Positions 24,666-40,483 are shown, counted from the first letter of the stretch. The stretch: DNA of 64,000 nucleotides from Aselliscus stoliczkanus (GCA_033961575.1 CM066731.1:86387501-86451500), one strand, 5' to 3'. Notes: generated by a model from the letters alone, not told the origin. Numbers and translations are program-made.

Positions 24666-26425
24666 CTACCGAGATAGAAAAGAAAGTTTTATAATTATAC
24701 ATGCTCCAAGAGAAATGTATTCATAAAGAAATGATTCAGTGCATGGCACAATCACAGTTTGAAAGCTGATTAGAATCCTTTCCTCTTCAGTAGCTCATTT
24801 AATTATTCAAAGGTGCATATATTATAAATGGCTATCTTTTGGGGGCCAATCTTATTTCTCTAAGAGATAAACCAAGAGAGCTTTCTGCCTACTGTTCAAA
24901 ATGTAGATGATTTTAAATGTACTGACTATAAACACTAGGATGATAGCCAAAATACTCTGCAAAATAATTATGGAAATAAAGTGTGCCATTTACATTTTTT
25001 CTTGCTACAATGGAACTTACAACAAAGATTTAAATACAAATACTCCCAAAGCACTGTAGACTATGTTGCTAACTGGATGGGGCAGGGCAGTGGAGGGGGA
25101 GATTAGAAATGGGAAAATCATTCAAAATGCTGCTCACTGCAGAGCAGTGCACAGTTGTCAACACAACAGGTCCTTTTTAAACAGTTCCCCCACCACTCAT
25201 AAAAATCAACAGGGTGTAGTAACTAAATGAAATGAGCGCTTCTATATCAATGGTTAACGGCATCCTCTCCCTAGGCAGCATGCATGATGTTGTCAAGGAG
25301 GTAAGATTGATGGGAATGAATAAACTTGAGCATCTCTCACAATGCATGAAGGAAAGCTTTTCATTTGCAGATGATCTGTGTTCTACTCTGTTGACTAGAA
25401 ATGTGCCAGCATAATTCAACAAAGCACAGCACACACCACGCTGGTTTGAAATGAATGCCAGATTTTCTTTGCAATAAAGTATATAAAGTCTTGTTTCTTT
25501 CTTCCTGCCCAATCCACTAACCTCTTTGCCTCCTTCCCCAATAGAGTATTCTTTATTAAGAAATATTTAAGTGGCTTTTGGGACAAATAAAACAAAATAT
25601 GAATTTTACTATGTGTGCATAAATTACCCAAGAAGCCCTGTTTTAAACCAAGATAAACAGTATAGCAAACATTTAATAAACTATGAATGGGTACCTGTGA
25701 CTCATAGATTAAAGCATTGAAGCCAGTTTTCATACAGTGAAGTTGGAATGCAATTCTGCCATAAATACATAATTTGAACTTGAACTAGGCCCGAAATAAA
25801 TGCCAGAAGAAACCATGCGTAGGAGGTATTTTGTTCTTGTTTTTTTTACCCCATCTGAGTTCAACCACTTTAACTTTGTCTTTAACACCATTGATGAACC
25901 AAATTCATCAGAAGGCAATTCTACTCTTTTAAATGACTTGCTCCACACTTCTTTTTCATGCTTATTAATGCTTGTTATCCTACATCTGTATTCCTGTTGC
26001 ATTTTGGTTAGAATTTCTATTCATATTTTCCACATAAATCAAGACACAAGGTCCCAAATCATCAGCATTAGAGTAACAACAATTAAGACAAGCAATAGTT
26101 GTCTTGAGACTATAAACCATTTGCTGAAAGGCAATGTTACTGCAGATTTACAGATGAGTTTCTTTGTCAGAATCTGGGTGGTGTGATCGTCAGTTATGCT
26201 CCATATTAAGGCTCAGAAGTCAGAGGGGCAGATTAGAAAGATCAAAGTGTACAATGGCCCAAAAGCCAGAAAGTTGTGAAACACTCATCTCATGAAAGAA
26301 ACAATAGGAAACAGGTGTTCATGCTATGAATCATGATTAGTTTCATATGTGTTAAATCCAAGGGAGGTGAGCCAAGTATTATTGTTTTACAGTGTAAGAA
26401 AAAGGGAAAAAATAATAAGATTATG
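24666..26425. other. Intron sequence next to the DPP10 exon, no recognised repeat
   Basis: This stretch upstream of the exon is free of recognisable L1 or SINE. It holds several overlapping open frames on both strands (25177-25512 minus, 25730-26002 minus, 25800-26186 plus). None has a domain I recognise or splice signals I can support. It may be constrained noncoding sequence; that is a guess. Confidence 0.4.
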
Positions 26426-26434
26426 AAATTGTGG

Positions 26435-26887
26435 TGCTGGCCAAGTGGCGTGGTGGTTAAGAGCTGGCTTGGGGCTCCAGTGGCCCCGGTTTTGATCCCA
26501 CATGTGAGGCCCAGTGACACTGCCCTCTACAGCTAAGATGGGAGTAAAAGCTCCACCTGGAGCTGGGCTGCTGTGATTCCCTGGGACGGCATAGCTGCAG
26601 CCCCTGCTCCAGTGAGCTGCCATACGCTACAGTGAGTGGCCGGCAGCCAGCACGAGCGGCCGGCAGCGGGTGTGAGCTGCCAAGAGCCGCTATGAGCTGC
26701 TGTCTAGAGGCCGGCAACCCATCTGCCTCACCCGGGAAAAGCACATGATAATACCAACATGGGCAAGTGAAACAATGTCCTCCACAACTAGACTGAAGAA
26801 CAGAAGGACAGCAACTTATCTGTTCTGCTTCCCCGGTTCCCCAACACTGTACTCCTCCCCCAAATCCCCATCACCCCCCCCAAAAAA
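26435..26887 (+). mobile_element. tRNA-derived SINE, long form, plus strand
   Basis: Head 'gtgctggccaagtggcgtgg', then 'ttttgatcccacatgtgag', long 'gagctgcc' rich body, 'aactagactgaagaacagaa' and tail 'cccccccaaaaaa'. Flanked by 'aaattgtgg' at 26426-26434 and 26888-26896. Confidence 0.9.
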
Positions 26888-26891
26888 AAAT

Positions 26892-26965
26892 TGTGGCTGA
26901 CTTCTCAGTCTAGTAAAAGAATCAAGAGTGTGGCTGACTTCTCAGTCTAGTAAAAGAATCAAGAG
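26892..26965. repeat. Perfect 37-bp tandem duplication
   Basis: The unit beginning 'tgtggctgacttctcagtct' occurs at 26892-26928 and again at 26929-26965 with no visible difference. It starts inside the right target-site duplication of the SINE. Confidence 0.95.
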
Positions 26966-28099
26966 TAAGTTATAAATTTAAATAAACTGATTCTGATCTT
27001 GATTCACTGTCACTCAAATGTAAGGCAAAGTATTAGAAAAATACCTCAGATTGTGTTTTTAACTTTTTGAATATGATGTAACCACCACATGTTACATCAG
27101 TATCTAGTAGATACTGTCTAACACAGTAATAGCTTAGATATCATACTATGCATTTGGTATTATACTGAGTATTTTATATTCATTATCTCACATAATCCTC
27201 ATAAAATCAGGTGAGATTACTATTATTTTTACAGATTCACAGATGAGAAAAATGGGATTTAGAGAAATTAAAAATAAATCCACTTACAATTAATAAGTTA
27301 GATCTCAGGGCCCAGTCCATAAAGACTGTCTTCAGAAAACACTCTTAACCACTGAATATGCTCTCCTAAAAGTAAATATTTTTAGAATAAATGCATAAAT
27401 AAATCAATGAATCAAGGAATGATTTGGACCCCTACATAATAACAGTACCTTTTCTTTGAGAAAATCTACAGTTATTTAAAAGCAGCCCTGGATTCTGTAA
27501 TGCTTTCAAATACATTTAAATTTCCCCAGCAAATTGGGAAAATTCACCATTTTTAAGATGTTAAAACATGTTTGAGTGAAAAATATTTTGGTTGTTCCTA
27601 AAGGACACACATAAGAATTTGTAGCTCCTCTGAAATGACTCATCAATGCCTATGGCATCTAGCAGCTACAAAAGCCTTTTAGGAACTGCAGGTTTAATAA
27701 ACTTTTACGATAATTCTCCTTTTCCATCTGCTGATATCCTATTGCCTAAATCTCACCCATGTAATCCCTTTCATGTGCATCCAATTACAGACACAGTCAA
27801 CCATTCAACATCCTGCTCAAATGCCTCCTCTTTTGGGAATTTCCCCTTATTATGTAATCTAGATAGGATTTTCCTTCTTCTGAAAAAAAAAAATGTCTAC
27901 ACTACATTGTACCAATAGGTTTGAAACCAACCCTGCTACTTCATAGTGATGAGATTGCAAACATGCTCATAATTTTTATAAGACTCAGATTTTTTTTAAA
28001 AAATGTGAATTATAATTACACTCATAATGATAATTATTCTTCAATCTTGCAAGGATCAAAACAAATTATTTAAATAAAATCTTATTTAAATGTACAATA
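26966..28099. other. Intron sequence without gene; MIR and possible L2 remnant
   Basis: 27120-27360 ('tctcacataatcctcataa', 'cagatgagaaaaatggga') is a diverged MIR. 27750-27860 ('catcctgctcaaatgcctcc') looks L2-like. No coding signal. Confidence 0.55.
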
Positions 28100-28523
28100 G
28101 GGCCGAGTGGCGTATTGGTTAAGAGCTGGTTTTGGGATGCCAGCGGCCCGGTTCAGATCCCACATATGAGGGCCAGTGACACTGCCCTCTACAGCTAACA
28201 ACAGCTCCACCTGGAACTGGGCTGTACGAGCCCTGGCTACGTTGTGGGCTGAAGCCCCTGCTGCAGTGGGCTGCCATAGGCTACAATGAGCAGCCGGAAG
28301 CCAGCGTGAGCTGCCAATAGCTGCGGTGAGAACCCGTCCAGAGGCCGGCGACCTGATCTGCCTCATCTGGGAAGAGCGCAATGACGCAATGACGATCCCA
28401 ACATGGGCCAGTGAAGCAACGTCCTCCGCAACTAGACTGAAGAACAAAAGGACAGCAACTTGTCTGTTCCCCTCCCCCGATTCCCCAACGCTGTTCCCCT
28501 CCCCCAATTCCCCAATAAAATCA

Positions 28524-28566
<43 letters not shown>

Positions 28567-28570
28567 ACAA
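28100..28570 (+). mobile_element. tRNA-derived SINE, long form, with AAAT-repeat tail
   Basis: Head 'gggccgagtggcgtattgg', 'ccggttcagatcccacatat', GC-rich body, 'gcaacttgtctgttcccctc', then 'ccccaataaaatcataaata' expanding into about a dozen AAAT units (28525-28566). The long minus-strand open frame here is the SINE read backwards. Confidence 0.9.
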
Positions 28571-28639
28571 TAAAAATACGCACACTAAGTGAACTGCTTG
28601 GGAGATTCTTCCTACATACATGTGCACAGATCACTCTTT

Positions 28640-28997
28640 CTCATCATTCAAGTCTCATCTCAAATGTTCCTTTCTCAGAAAGCCTCACCTGAGCATCTTC
28701 TCTAAAATAATATTCCATGCCCCCTTCTATCCCCTCACTCAGCTTAAATTTTCTTTATAGAGTTATCATTTTGGGGGTATATCATATGTCATTGTATTTA
28801 ATCATACATCTATAAAAATATATAGTAAGCTATTTAAATGTTTATTTTATCTGCCTCAGCTCTCCAGAAGAGAAGCTTTGTAATGTAAGTAACCTAGTTC
28901 ATCTTATTTTCTGCTCTATCATATTTTGAACAGTATTTGGCATATGCTGGGTATACCACAGATATTTCAAAATGAATGAATGAATGAATGAATGATA
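28640..28997 (+). mobile_element. L2-like remnant with (GAAT)n end
   Basis: Contains 'aaatgttcctttctcagaaa', 'gcctcacctgagcatcttc' and closes with 'gaacagtatttggcatatgc' and 'aatgaatgaatgaatgaatg'. This order fits an old L2 3' end. Assignment by memory of the consensus. Confidence 0.6.
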
Positions 28998-29303
28998 GCA
29001 GCTTTGATGATGATAATCATGATAATAATGGTGGTGGTAGTGATGGTAATGCGTAAAGTCATGTATAAAGAGCCATCATATCTCTTTTGAATTTATTATC
29101 TCCTTAAAGTAAGAGTCACATCTTAGACAACTTGCGATTTCTTCTTTGGCATGAGTCACAATCTCTAGTTCTTTTAACAAGTGCTTAGAAAATGATCGCC
29201 CAATTAATTAACTAGTATAAATAGAGACCTGAAAGGACATGGAAATACACTGGCATTAGCTTAATACACATTAATAGTAAACTTTTTTTAATGTAGCTAC
29301 TTG

Positions 29304-29808
29304 CTAAAGATTAATTTGACAGCAATTGTTTTTAGCCTCAATTATCTGAATCGTGCATTCTAAAACACAGTTGCCATTCTTGAAGTTAACTTCTTCTTCT
29401 ACAATCTTCTGCACACTAATTTTTATTGCTGTGGGAATGGGTCCTAATTGGCTTTGCTTTTCAGTGACTTCCAACCAGTCAACACCTGAAAGCAATCAAC
29501 TGCACATGCTAGGCCCACAGAACAGATGTGGTGCTGTGCTCCAGGCTGAGAAATGAAACATACAAGGAGCTTGCAACATGGTCATCTAGATGCTCTGTAG
29601 GCAGAACACAGCCAGTGTTGGCATATTCTATTTGCAAAAGAGGTCCAGAGGTACAAGCACAAGTATTTAATGCTCCATATGTAGAGCTGCTTTTGTAATT
29701 CAGTCTTCCAGTGAAGACATGCAACCAACAGTTAAAAACACTTGTATCAAATTCCAGATGATATTCAGTGCTGCAATTGTCAGGAGACATTTTGGTGCTA
29801 CAGAGAAA
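29304..29808 (-). pseudogene. Unrecognised minus-strand ORF pair, possible processed pseudogene fragment
   Basis: On the minus strand, 29790-29509 encodes 93 residues and stays open upstream of its Met to about 29808 (LQLQFSFLCSTK before MSPDNC). After a stop near 29509, a second frame at 29495-29304 encodes 63 residues (SGVDWLEVTEKQSQ, later KIVEEEVNFKNGNC). Both pieces have mixed amino-acid content with regularly spaced cysteines and sit end to end with a frame change. That would fit a broken coding sequence. I do not recognise the family, there is no clear poly(A), and chance open frames remain possible. Confidence 0.25.
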
Positions 29809-31291
29809 ACTAAACTGGAGCTGTAACCCAGCTATTTATGTTGTATTTATTGCCAATCAATTTACCACCCTTCAGAGAACAGTGTATAAGTCAAAGATGT
29901 CCATGATACAGTTTACCTAAATCCAAATGCATTTTTAATTTGTTCAAGTGCAAAGGACAAAATGTTGGAAATCATAAGCATAAAATATACAAAGTTTACA
30001 TAGAATATCATTTAATTTGCCAAAATAAAGACAATGCCTAACCAACAGATTCAAATTTCTTAAAAAGGAGGAAAATGAGTACTTCCCCTTGGAAAACTCA
30101 TATTTATCTGCCATATGCATCATGGGAGGAAATATGCTTCCTCCATATTAAAACAGTCTCAAAAAGTGACAACGTTCAGAGGGAGATAAAAGGGATAGAA
30201 TCACTATGACGTTGATATTATGCCTGCAGATTGGATATGGGTGTGTTTTATTAAAAATAAGATTTCTTCAACTTCATGTTTACTTTCTTATAACCATAGT
30301 GAATTTTCTTTAAAATATCTCTATTGCTGCTTGAAAAGGTAAACTTAGATTTTCAGGCTTAGAGTATTAGCATTTATTACATGATTCGCAGTTTGGTTCT
30401 CTATACATCCACATCCATCATTCAAAAACTCCTGTTTACTTTTCTTATATCCTCTCCCTATATTTATTTTACTGCTTTAAAACCCTTCTGATGTGCTTAA
30501 GTCTTCACAAAAATAGACTGTTAATGTTTTCTGAAGTAAATTTAATAAGTTCCTCAAATTTAAAAAAACAAAAACAAATGGGACAACACATTCCACAATT
30601 TATTTTCTGTGAAATTGCACAAAAGTTTGATTTTCTTTTTAATTTAAATGATTTTACCTTATACATGGTGCTCACATTCACAACAGTGAATAGTTTTAAC
30701 TGTGAATAAGTCAGAAATAGTCCAAAGGCATTTATACTGAATAATTGGAAAATATCTTAAAGGCAGTTAAAATACTTTTAAATGTTCTATACTGTTTCAT
30801 GATAATTCAAAAACATAAAATTAAGACTTTTAAAGACACCTGGGATAAACCCTAAATTGATGAAAAAAGCCTTTTCATCATTCCTAAGAAATGTTTAGCC
30901 AGCTCTGGCTTGAAAACCTTGGGATTCAACAGTAGGCCAATTCTCTTTAAACAATATGTTAAACAGTGCTAACTACCAATATAATGAAAAGTTAAAGAAG
31001 TAAACATGAAATAAGAAATCACAAAATTTGTATATGGAAAATGAGGGGGAAAGTTATAATATTAATTTCTTTGTTTGGCATAAAAATTTTTCTTTCTGCA
31101 GTGTGATTATATAACTGCACAAAATCAGGAATAAAAAAAAGAAATCAGGAAATATTTTTTTTTAAGTATAAAGTGCGTTAAAAATACACACTTAAGTATT
31201 TGGAAATGCTTAACTAAGTTCACATTTTTTTCAAGCAAAAATAATAATTGACAAAATTTAGTACCTGAAATACACTTATAAACATGAAGGC

Positions 31292-31336
31292 AATTGAGAT
31301 AATTTTTTTTTATTTTTTAATTGAGATAATTTTTAA
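31292..31336 (-). repeat. Direct repeat around a T-rich spacer
   Basis: 'aattgagataattttt' occurs at 31292 and again at 31319, separated by 'ttttattttt'. This may be a minus-strand tail-only insertion or a local duplication. Confidence 0.6.
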
Positions 31337-31667
31337 GGAGCTCCCTAGGGCACATGGCAACAGATTTTGCCTCAAAGAAACAAATAACTTCTGTACCATT
31401 TAAATTATTTGAGAATATATTGAAAGAAGAAAAAATTCCAAATTTTAAATAAGTTCACATTGTCTCAATAGTCTGTATGAAAAAGATAGCACATAAAAAA
31501 TTTAAGGTCAATTAAAACAAATATATATATTATATATAATAAAATTTTAGGGAATTAAATCCAGGAGCTCAATAGGTATAATAATTAAATATCATGAAAT
31601 AATATCAACCATTAAGAGATACAGTCATATTTCCCTACAACGTATCAATTAAGAATATCAATAAAGA

Positions 31668-32705
31668 TCCAGTTCTGGTAATATGACGGAATAGACGGAT
31701 GCTCTCTGAACTGCTTCCCAGGATCACATCAAAATTACAAATAATTTATACAACATTTAACCTCGGAAGTCCCCTGAACACTAGATGAACAGAACCTTTA
31801 AACGAAGAACCTAAAGAGGAGGCCACATCAAGTCTGGTAGGAGGGGCACAGACGAGAGAGGGCAAGCCCCGTGAGGGAAGCCCCAGCTGTGGGGAGGCTT
31901 CTCCAGTTGGGGGAGAGACCCTCCGGCCCCACACCGAGCTCACTAGCCCAGAGTTGCTTTGCCAGGAAGAGGAGTTCCATGATAGCTGGCGGTAAATTAG
32001 TGAGGACTCTCTTTGCTCTGCTCGGTGAGGCTGAGGGCAGCTAGAGAATCAGTGGGGTCGGCGCACGGGCTCGCTTGCTGGTGAGCTCTTACCTGGTTCC
32101 TGGTGGAGGGAGTAGCTGTGTGAGCCGGGCCCAGGAGCCTGCGGGTACGGACTGAACTGAGCGCCTTTAGTGCAAAGGCTGGAGGTTTTGGGACTATTGT
32201 TTCACTGGTGCGGAGTTTGCACACGAGCGGTATACAGGAGGGTGCTATTTTTTCAGGGTTGGGCCCGCCCACAGAGGGTCAGATCTGGGACCCCATTGGT
32301 CTGGTGAACTTAGCGCAGAAGTGTGTGCATGCGGGCGTGCCATGTGGCCTTGGATTCCCAACCTCCGCCCTGCTTGTGTTGCGTTGCCAGGGAAATGACT
32401 AGTGGGTGCCCTCCGGCTCCATCAGGCTGCTCACTGAGACGCAGGAGTGTGCAAGCCACCTTGGGTCCCCACCCTCGGCCCTGCTTGTGCTGAGTTTCCA
32501 AGGAAACGCAGGGCGGTTACCCTCCAGCTGCATCAGTCTCTTTACTGAGACTCAGTAGTGGACAATGCAACCCTGAGCAAGTGGTCTGCAGATTAAAGAG
32601 GATGGAGAACACCCCCACCTCTTTCTTTTTTTTTCTCTTTTTTTTTCTTTTTTTCTTTTCTCTTCTTTCTAGGTGATCTATCTATTACATCGAAGCAATC
32701 ACAGA
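31668..32705 (+). promoter_or_regulatory. L1 5' UTR / internal promoter region
   Basis: GC-rich relative to the surrounding intron, with CpGs and two similar segments ('gccctgcttgtgttgcgttg' near 32367 and 'gccctgcttgtgctgagttt' near 32479). It ends in a T/C-rich run (32620-32670). L1 5' UTRs drive L1 transcription as a family property; activity of this copy is not shown. Confidence 0.65.
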
Positions 32706-33600
32706 ATGACAGCCAGAATGAAAAAACAAAGAAACATGTCCCAAGTAAAAGATCAGAAGAAAACTCTAGAAATGGAACTAAATGAAACAGAGGTATCCAA
32801 ACTTTCAGAGACAGAGTTTAGGACACTGATGATAAGAATATTTAAGGAACTTAGTGAGGACATAAAGAAGGATAGGGAAACCATAAAAAACAACCAGTTA
32901 GAACTAAAGAATATAATAACTGAAATGAAAAACACATTAGAAGGAATCACCAGTACAGTAGATGAAGTAGAGGAGAGCGGATCAGCGATTTCAAAGACAA
33001 AAATAGCAGAAATCACACAGCTGGCACAACAAAAAGAAAAAAGAGTAAAAAAGAAAGAAAACAATTTAAGAGACCTCTGGGACAACATGAAACACAACCA
33101 CCTTTGCATCATAGGTTATAGGAATACCAGAAGGAGAAGAGAAGAAGCAAGTGATTGAGAATGTATTTAAAGAAATAATGACTGAAAACTTCCCTACTCT
33201 GGTGAAGTAAATCGACATACAAGCCCAGGATATACAGAGAGTTCCAAACAGGCTGAATCCAAACAGGCCCACACCAAGACACATCATAGTTAAAATGGCA
33301 AAGCTTAAAGACAAAGACAGAATCCTAAAAGCAGCAAGAGAAAGACAGCAGGTTACATACAAAGGAACTCCAATAAGACCAACAGCTGACTTTTCTTCAG
33401 AAACTCTGCAGGCCAGAAGGGAGTGGCAGGAGATGTTCAAAGTTACACAAAATAAAGGTCTACAACAAAGATTGCTCTACTCAGCACGGCTATCACTTAA
33501 AATTGAAGGAGAGATAAAGAGCTTCTCAGAAAATAATAAGCTTAAGGAGTTCATTACCACCAAGCCAGCACTGCAGGAAATGTTAAAAGCGTTTTTTTAA
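32706..33600 (+). pseudogene. L1 ORF1 (RNA-binding ORF1p), frameshifted
   Basis: Reads from MTARMKKQRNMSQ through a Glu/Lys-rich coiled-coil stretch (about residues 35-125) to the start of the RRM-like part (NLRDLWDNMKHNHLCI). Near 33120 the frame shifts by +1 and continues as VIENVFKEIMTENFPTL. An in-frame TAA follows at 33208-33210, then the C-terminal part (RILKAARERQQVTYKG to 33600). ORF1p normally forms a trimeric nucleic-acid chaperone that coats L1 RNA. One frameshift plus one stop disable this copy. An alternative start is the next ATG at 32718. Confidence 0.9.
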
Positions 33601-33656
33601 ACAGAAGAAAGGAGAAAACAAGCTAATCCAGGAAGACAAGAAATACAAATAACAAA

Positions 33657-37261
<3,605 letters not shown>

Positions 37262-37980
37262 AAAAAAATGAAATGCCCATCGGTAGATGACTGGATTAAG
37301 AAACTGTGGTAGATTTATACAATGGAGTATTAGTCTGCCATAAAGAAGAATGAAATCGTACCATTTGCAACGATATGGATGGACCTAGAGACTATTATGT
37401 TAAGTGAAATAAGTCAGTCGGAGAAAGACAAATACCATATGATCTCACTTATATGTGGAATTTGAAAAACTGAATGAATGAGCAAAAGAAACAGATACAG
37501 TCTCATAGATATAGAGGAAAAACAGGGGTGCTAGTTGGCAGGGGGGTGGGGATGAGGGAGAAGGGGAAGGGATTAGACAGCATAAATAGGTAACTACAGT
37601 ATTGTCACAGGGATATGAAAGACAGTTCGGGGAATATAATGTTGTTAAAATTTTGTGGGGTGTCAGATGGTCACATGTTTTGTTAGGGAGACCACTTCAT
37701 GGATGGAGTAGAGGCTTGATCACGGCACTGTATACCTGAAATTGATGTTTTATAATATTGTATGCCAACTGTAATTGAATATATAGATAGTCACGGGATG
37801 TGGATTATACGGTGAAGGGAGTCAAAGGAATTGTAATAGATAGTATGATATGGGGGGAGGAGTGGAGTGGGGGGAGAATTGGGGGAGGGGGTTGTCACTT
37901 TGAGGGGTAAAAAGTATAACTATTGAACTTTGTTGTACACCTGAAGCTAATTAAAAAAATAAATAAATAAATTTTAAAAA
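37262..37980 (+). other. L1 3' UTR with G-rich tracts and A-rich end
   Basis: Contains runs such as 'ggcaggggggtggggatgag' (about 37539) and 'gggggaggagtggagtgggg' (about 37853), candidates for G-quadruplex formation, a known trait of mammalian L1 3' UTRs. It ends 'gttgtacacctgaagctaat' followed by an AAAT tail. Confidence 0.85.
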
Positions 37981-37997
37981 AAGAATATCAATAAAGA

Positions 37998-38649
37998 AAA
38001 TATAATCATAGAGATTGTTTTTCATATTTAATTTATAGTTTAATATTTAGAATACCTACTGCCTCTTAAAATTGCCCATTTTATTCACGGATGCTCACAA
38101 TTTCTTCATTCATCATGCTTCTCTAATTAGAGGACTCTATGCTAAACAAAGTGCATACTTTAGGTAAATGATCACAAGTTATACATTTTCCAAAATTACG
38201 TTTGTTATAGTTTTGCGCTATCAATGTACACAAAGTAGTGTTGAATCAGTGCTAATCATAGTGTGAGCTATACACAGCAACATCACCTGGGAGCTTGTTA
38301 GAAAAATGCAAAGGAAATGTCTTTTATTGCTATTTGCTTTATTTTTTAAAAAAATTCTAATTTAGCTTTATTTAGGTCACCATTAATTTGTTTATAAATG
38401 AACTAACAATTATCTCAATTGTAATTTGAACTGTGATTGCTTGTGACACACTCCTGGATAGATCACTATTAAATCAGACACAAAACAAAGATGACAGCTA
38501 TCATCAATACATTATGCAGTAATAGTTTTACATTTCTAGTATCCTGATTTAGAGGTCTAGCTAAACATCCCAGACTCTGACCTGTTTAGGGTTCAAAATC
38601 ACAACTGAAACAATAGAAAAGCAATTAAAGAAAACAAACAGATCTGAAA
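37998..38649. other. Intron between L1s with a MER5A-like fragment
   Basis: 38235-38315 includes 'acatcacctgggagcttgtt', a hallmark of MER5A-type (hAT-Charlie) elements. The remainder is unassigned AT-rich sequence. Confidence 0.6.
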
Positions 38650-39992
38650 TCAGCAAGATGTCAGACTAGGAGCTCCAGGCCGTCATCTCCCTCACAGAAA
38701 CATCAAGTAAATAACAATAAACTGATCAAAATAGCTTTTTCTGGAAGCTCTGCAAACCAGATAAGGATCTGCAGCAACCAAGCAAATGTCCAATAAAAAA
38801 AAGGCCACACTCCAAAAGGTACAAAGTTTTATGGAATTTTTCAATGTCTACCCCACTCCCTGGCTCACGCAGCGCCATCAGAAGGAAGTGGCCTAGTCCT
38901 CAGTTGCTTCCCTCAGATGGAAGGAAATGAGTGGAACTTGTTTGTATGTCTGGCCTATATGTTGGCCACCTGGAGGTTTCTGGCTTGCTTGACTTTGAGG
39001 TCTGACAGAAATAGCAGCATACCATGGATTTAAGATTGGAAGCTATGGAAGACAGTGGCAGTTTGCATGATGCCTGAAAACTGCAAGGGAACTGCAGACA
39101 TGCAGAATCTTAGGACAAAAGTACACAGGCAGAGGAACATAGTAGAATATTAAGTCCTCAAGAAAAAGCAGGGGTGAAATTTTTTAGGGAAATAAAGACA
39201 TTTTAAAAATAGCCATGTATACAGGTGAGTCAAGGAAATGGGAAAAGTGCACACACTGGGCCAGGGAGGATAAATGCTGCAAAAAGACCTGACGGTGTCT
39301 TCAGCCTTCATGCTGGATGGGTACTGGTGGCAACCATCCTCGGTTTAACATTGTGGCCTCTCCCATGCACCTCAAGGTCCAATAGAGGCAGCTACAACCA
39401 CCCATCACTTTATAGCTTCTACAAGGCAGTCTCAGGCTGGTCAGTGGTTGACCTGAGGCCTGCACCACAACCACCCCTAAGAAGCCCCAGAACCAACATA
39501 TTCAGAGGTCAGCTTCAGATCACAACAGAGCACCACTCAATTAGCCCCACCCAAAAGGTGGTCTCAGCAGGTGCACTGGGGCAAATACCATTCCTCAGAG
39601 TAAGTCCTGTGCACAGCAGCCTGTAAGCAATAGACATGGCCTAACCCCATGGCCAGTCAGCCTGAGGATGAATCCTACCCACCAATAAACCAACGGCAAT
39701 CAGTGCTCTACTTAAACAGGGGGATACACACAACCATGCAAAGGATACTTCTGGAGCACCTGGCACAGGTGCCATTGGGCCCCACAAGGAACTTACTACA
39801 TAAGGCCAACCAGCTAAGACTGAGAGATGTAGCTGATCTACCTAATACATAAGAACAAGCACAGAGATGTGGCCACAATGAAGAAACCAAGAAATATATC
39901 TCAAATGAAAGAACAGGAGATAACTCAAGGAAAAGAATTAAATGAAATAAAGGCAATCTATCTACCAGATACAAAGTTCAAAACCAGACACA

Positions 39993-40483
39993 GGGCTGGC
40001 CGAGCAGCTCAGTTGGTTAAGAGTTAGCTTAAGAGTGCGTGCTCTGAGCAGCAGGGCCACCGGTTGGATTCCCACATGGGCTAGTGATGCTGTGCCCGAG
40101 GTGAGCCACTGCTGAGCTGCCAACAGGTGGCAGGATGGTTCAACTGGTGTAACAATAAGATTGCCTGTTCATTGGTGGGCTATGCCCACCCGCAACTAAA
40201 GATTGAACTTGGCATCTTGCGCTGAGCTGCCACCCGGATGGCTCAGTAGATAGATAGGGTGTGCACTCTTAACATCAAGGCTGCCGGGTTTGACTCCCGC
40301 ATGGGATGGTGGCTATGCCCACCTGCAACTAACACTGAACTCGGCACCTTAAGCTGAGCTGCTGCCCAAATGGCTCAGTAGATAGAGCGTGTGCTCTTAA
40401 CAACAAGGCTGCTGGTTTGACTCCCGCATAGGATGATGGCTACACCCACCCGCAACTAAGATTGAACACAGCACCCAGAGCTT
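39993..40483 (+). mobile_element. Composite (multi-unit) tRNA-derived SINE
   Basis: First unit starts 'ggctggccgagcagctcagt' and runs to about 40220. Two further tandem units of about 132 bp follow, starting 'gctgagctgc' at 40221 and 40353. Each has its own tRNA-like promoter region ('ggctcagtagatag..', then 'tttgactcccgcat') and each continues into 'cacccgcaactaa' type text. This composite form fits SINEs of rhinolophoid bats as I remember them. Confidence 0.8.

Larger units (their letters stand above)
28998..31650. other. Intron sequence, otherwise without recognised features
   Basis: Apart from the ORF pair at 29304-29808 and a T-rich duplication at 31292-31336, I see only AT-rich unique sequence and short A/T runs (31133, 31525-31545). 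Confidence 0.5.

Noticed and set aside
25800..26186. 128-residue plus-strand open frame near the DPP10 exon
   Set aside because: No domain, no splice signals, an equally long frame on the other strand, and opposite orientation to DPP10. It may be conserved noncoding sequence but cannot be called a gene.
28100..28175. tRNA gene candidates in SINE heads
   Set aside because: The A-box and B-box like segments belong to tRNA-derived SINEs; no full cloverleaf and they are followed by SINE bodies and tails.
28082..28627. 181-residue minus-strand open frame
   Set aside because: It is the long SINE at 28100-28570 and its AAAT tail read backwards; similar frames appear in every long copy of this SINE.
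39225..39626. 133-residue plus-strand open frame as a host gene
   Set aside because: It lies in the 5' UTR part of the old L1 mosaic and has no domain; best explained as L1 sequence.
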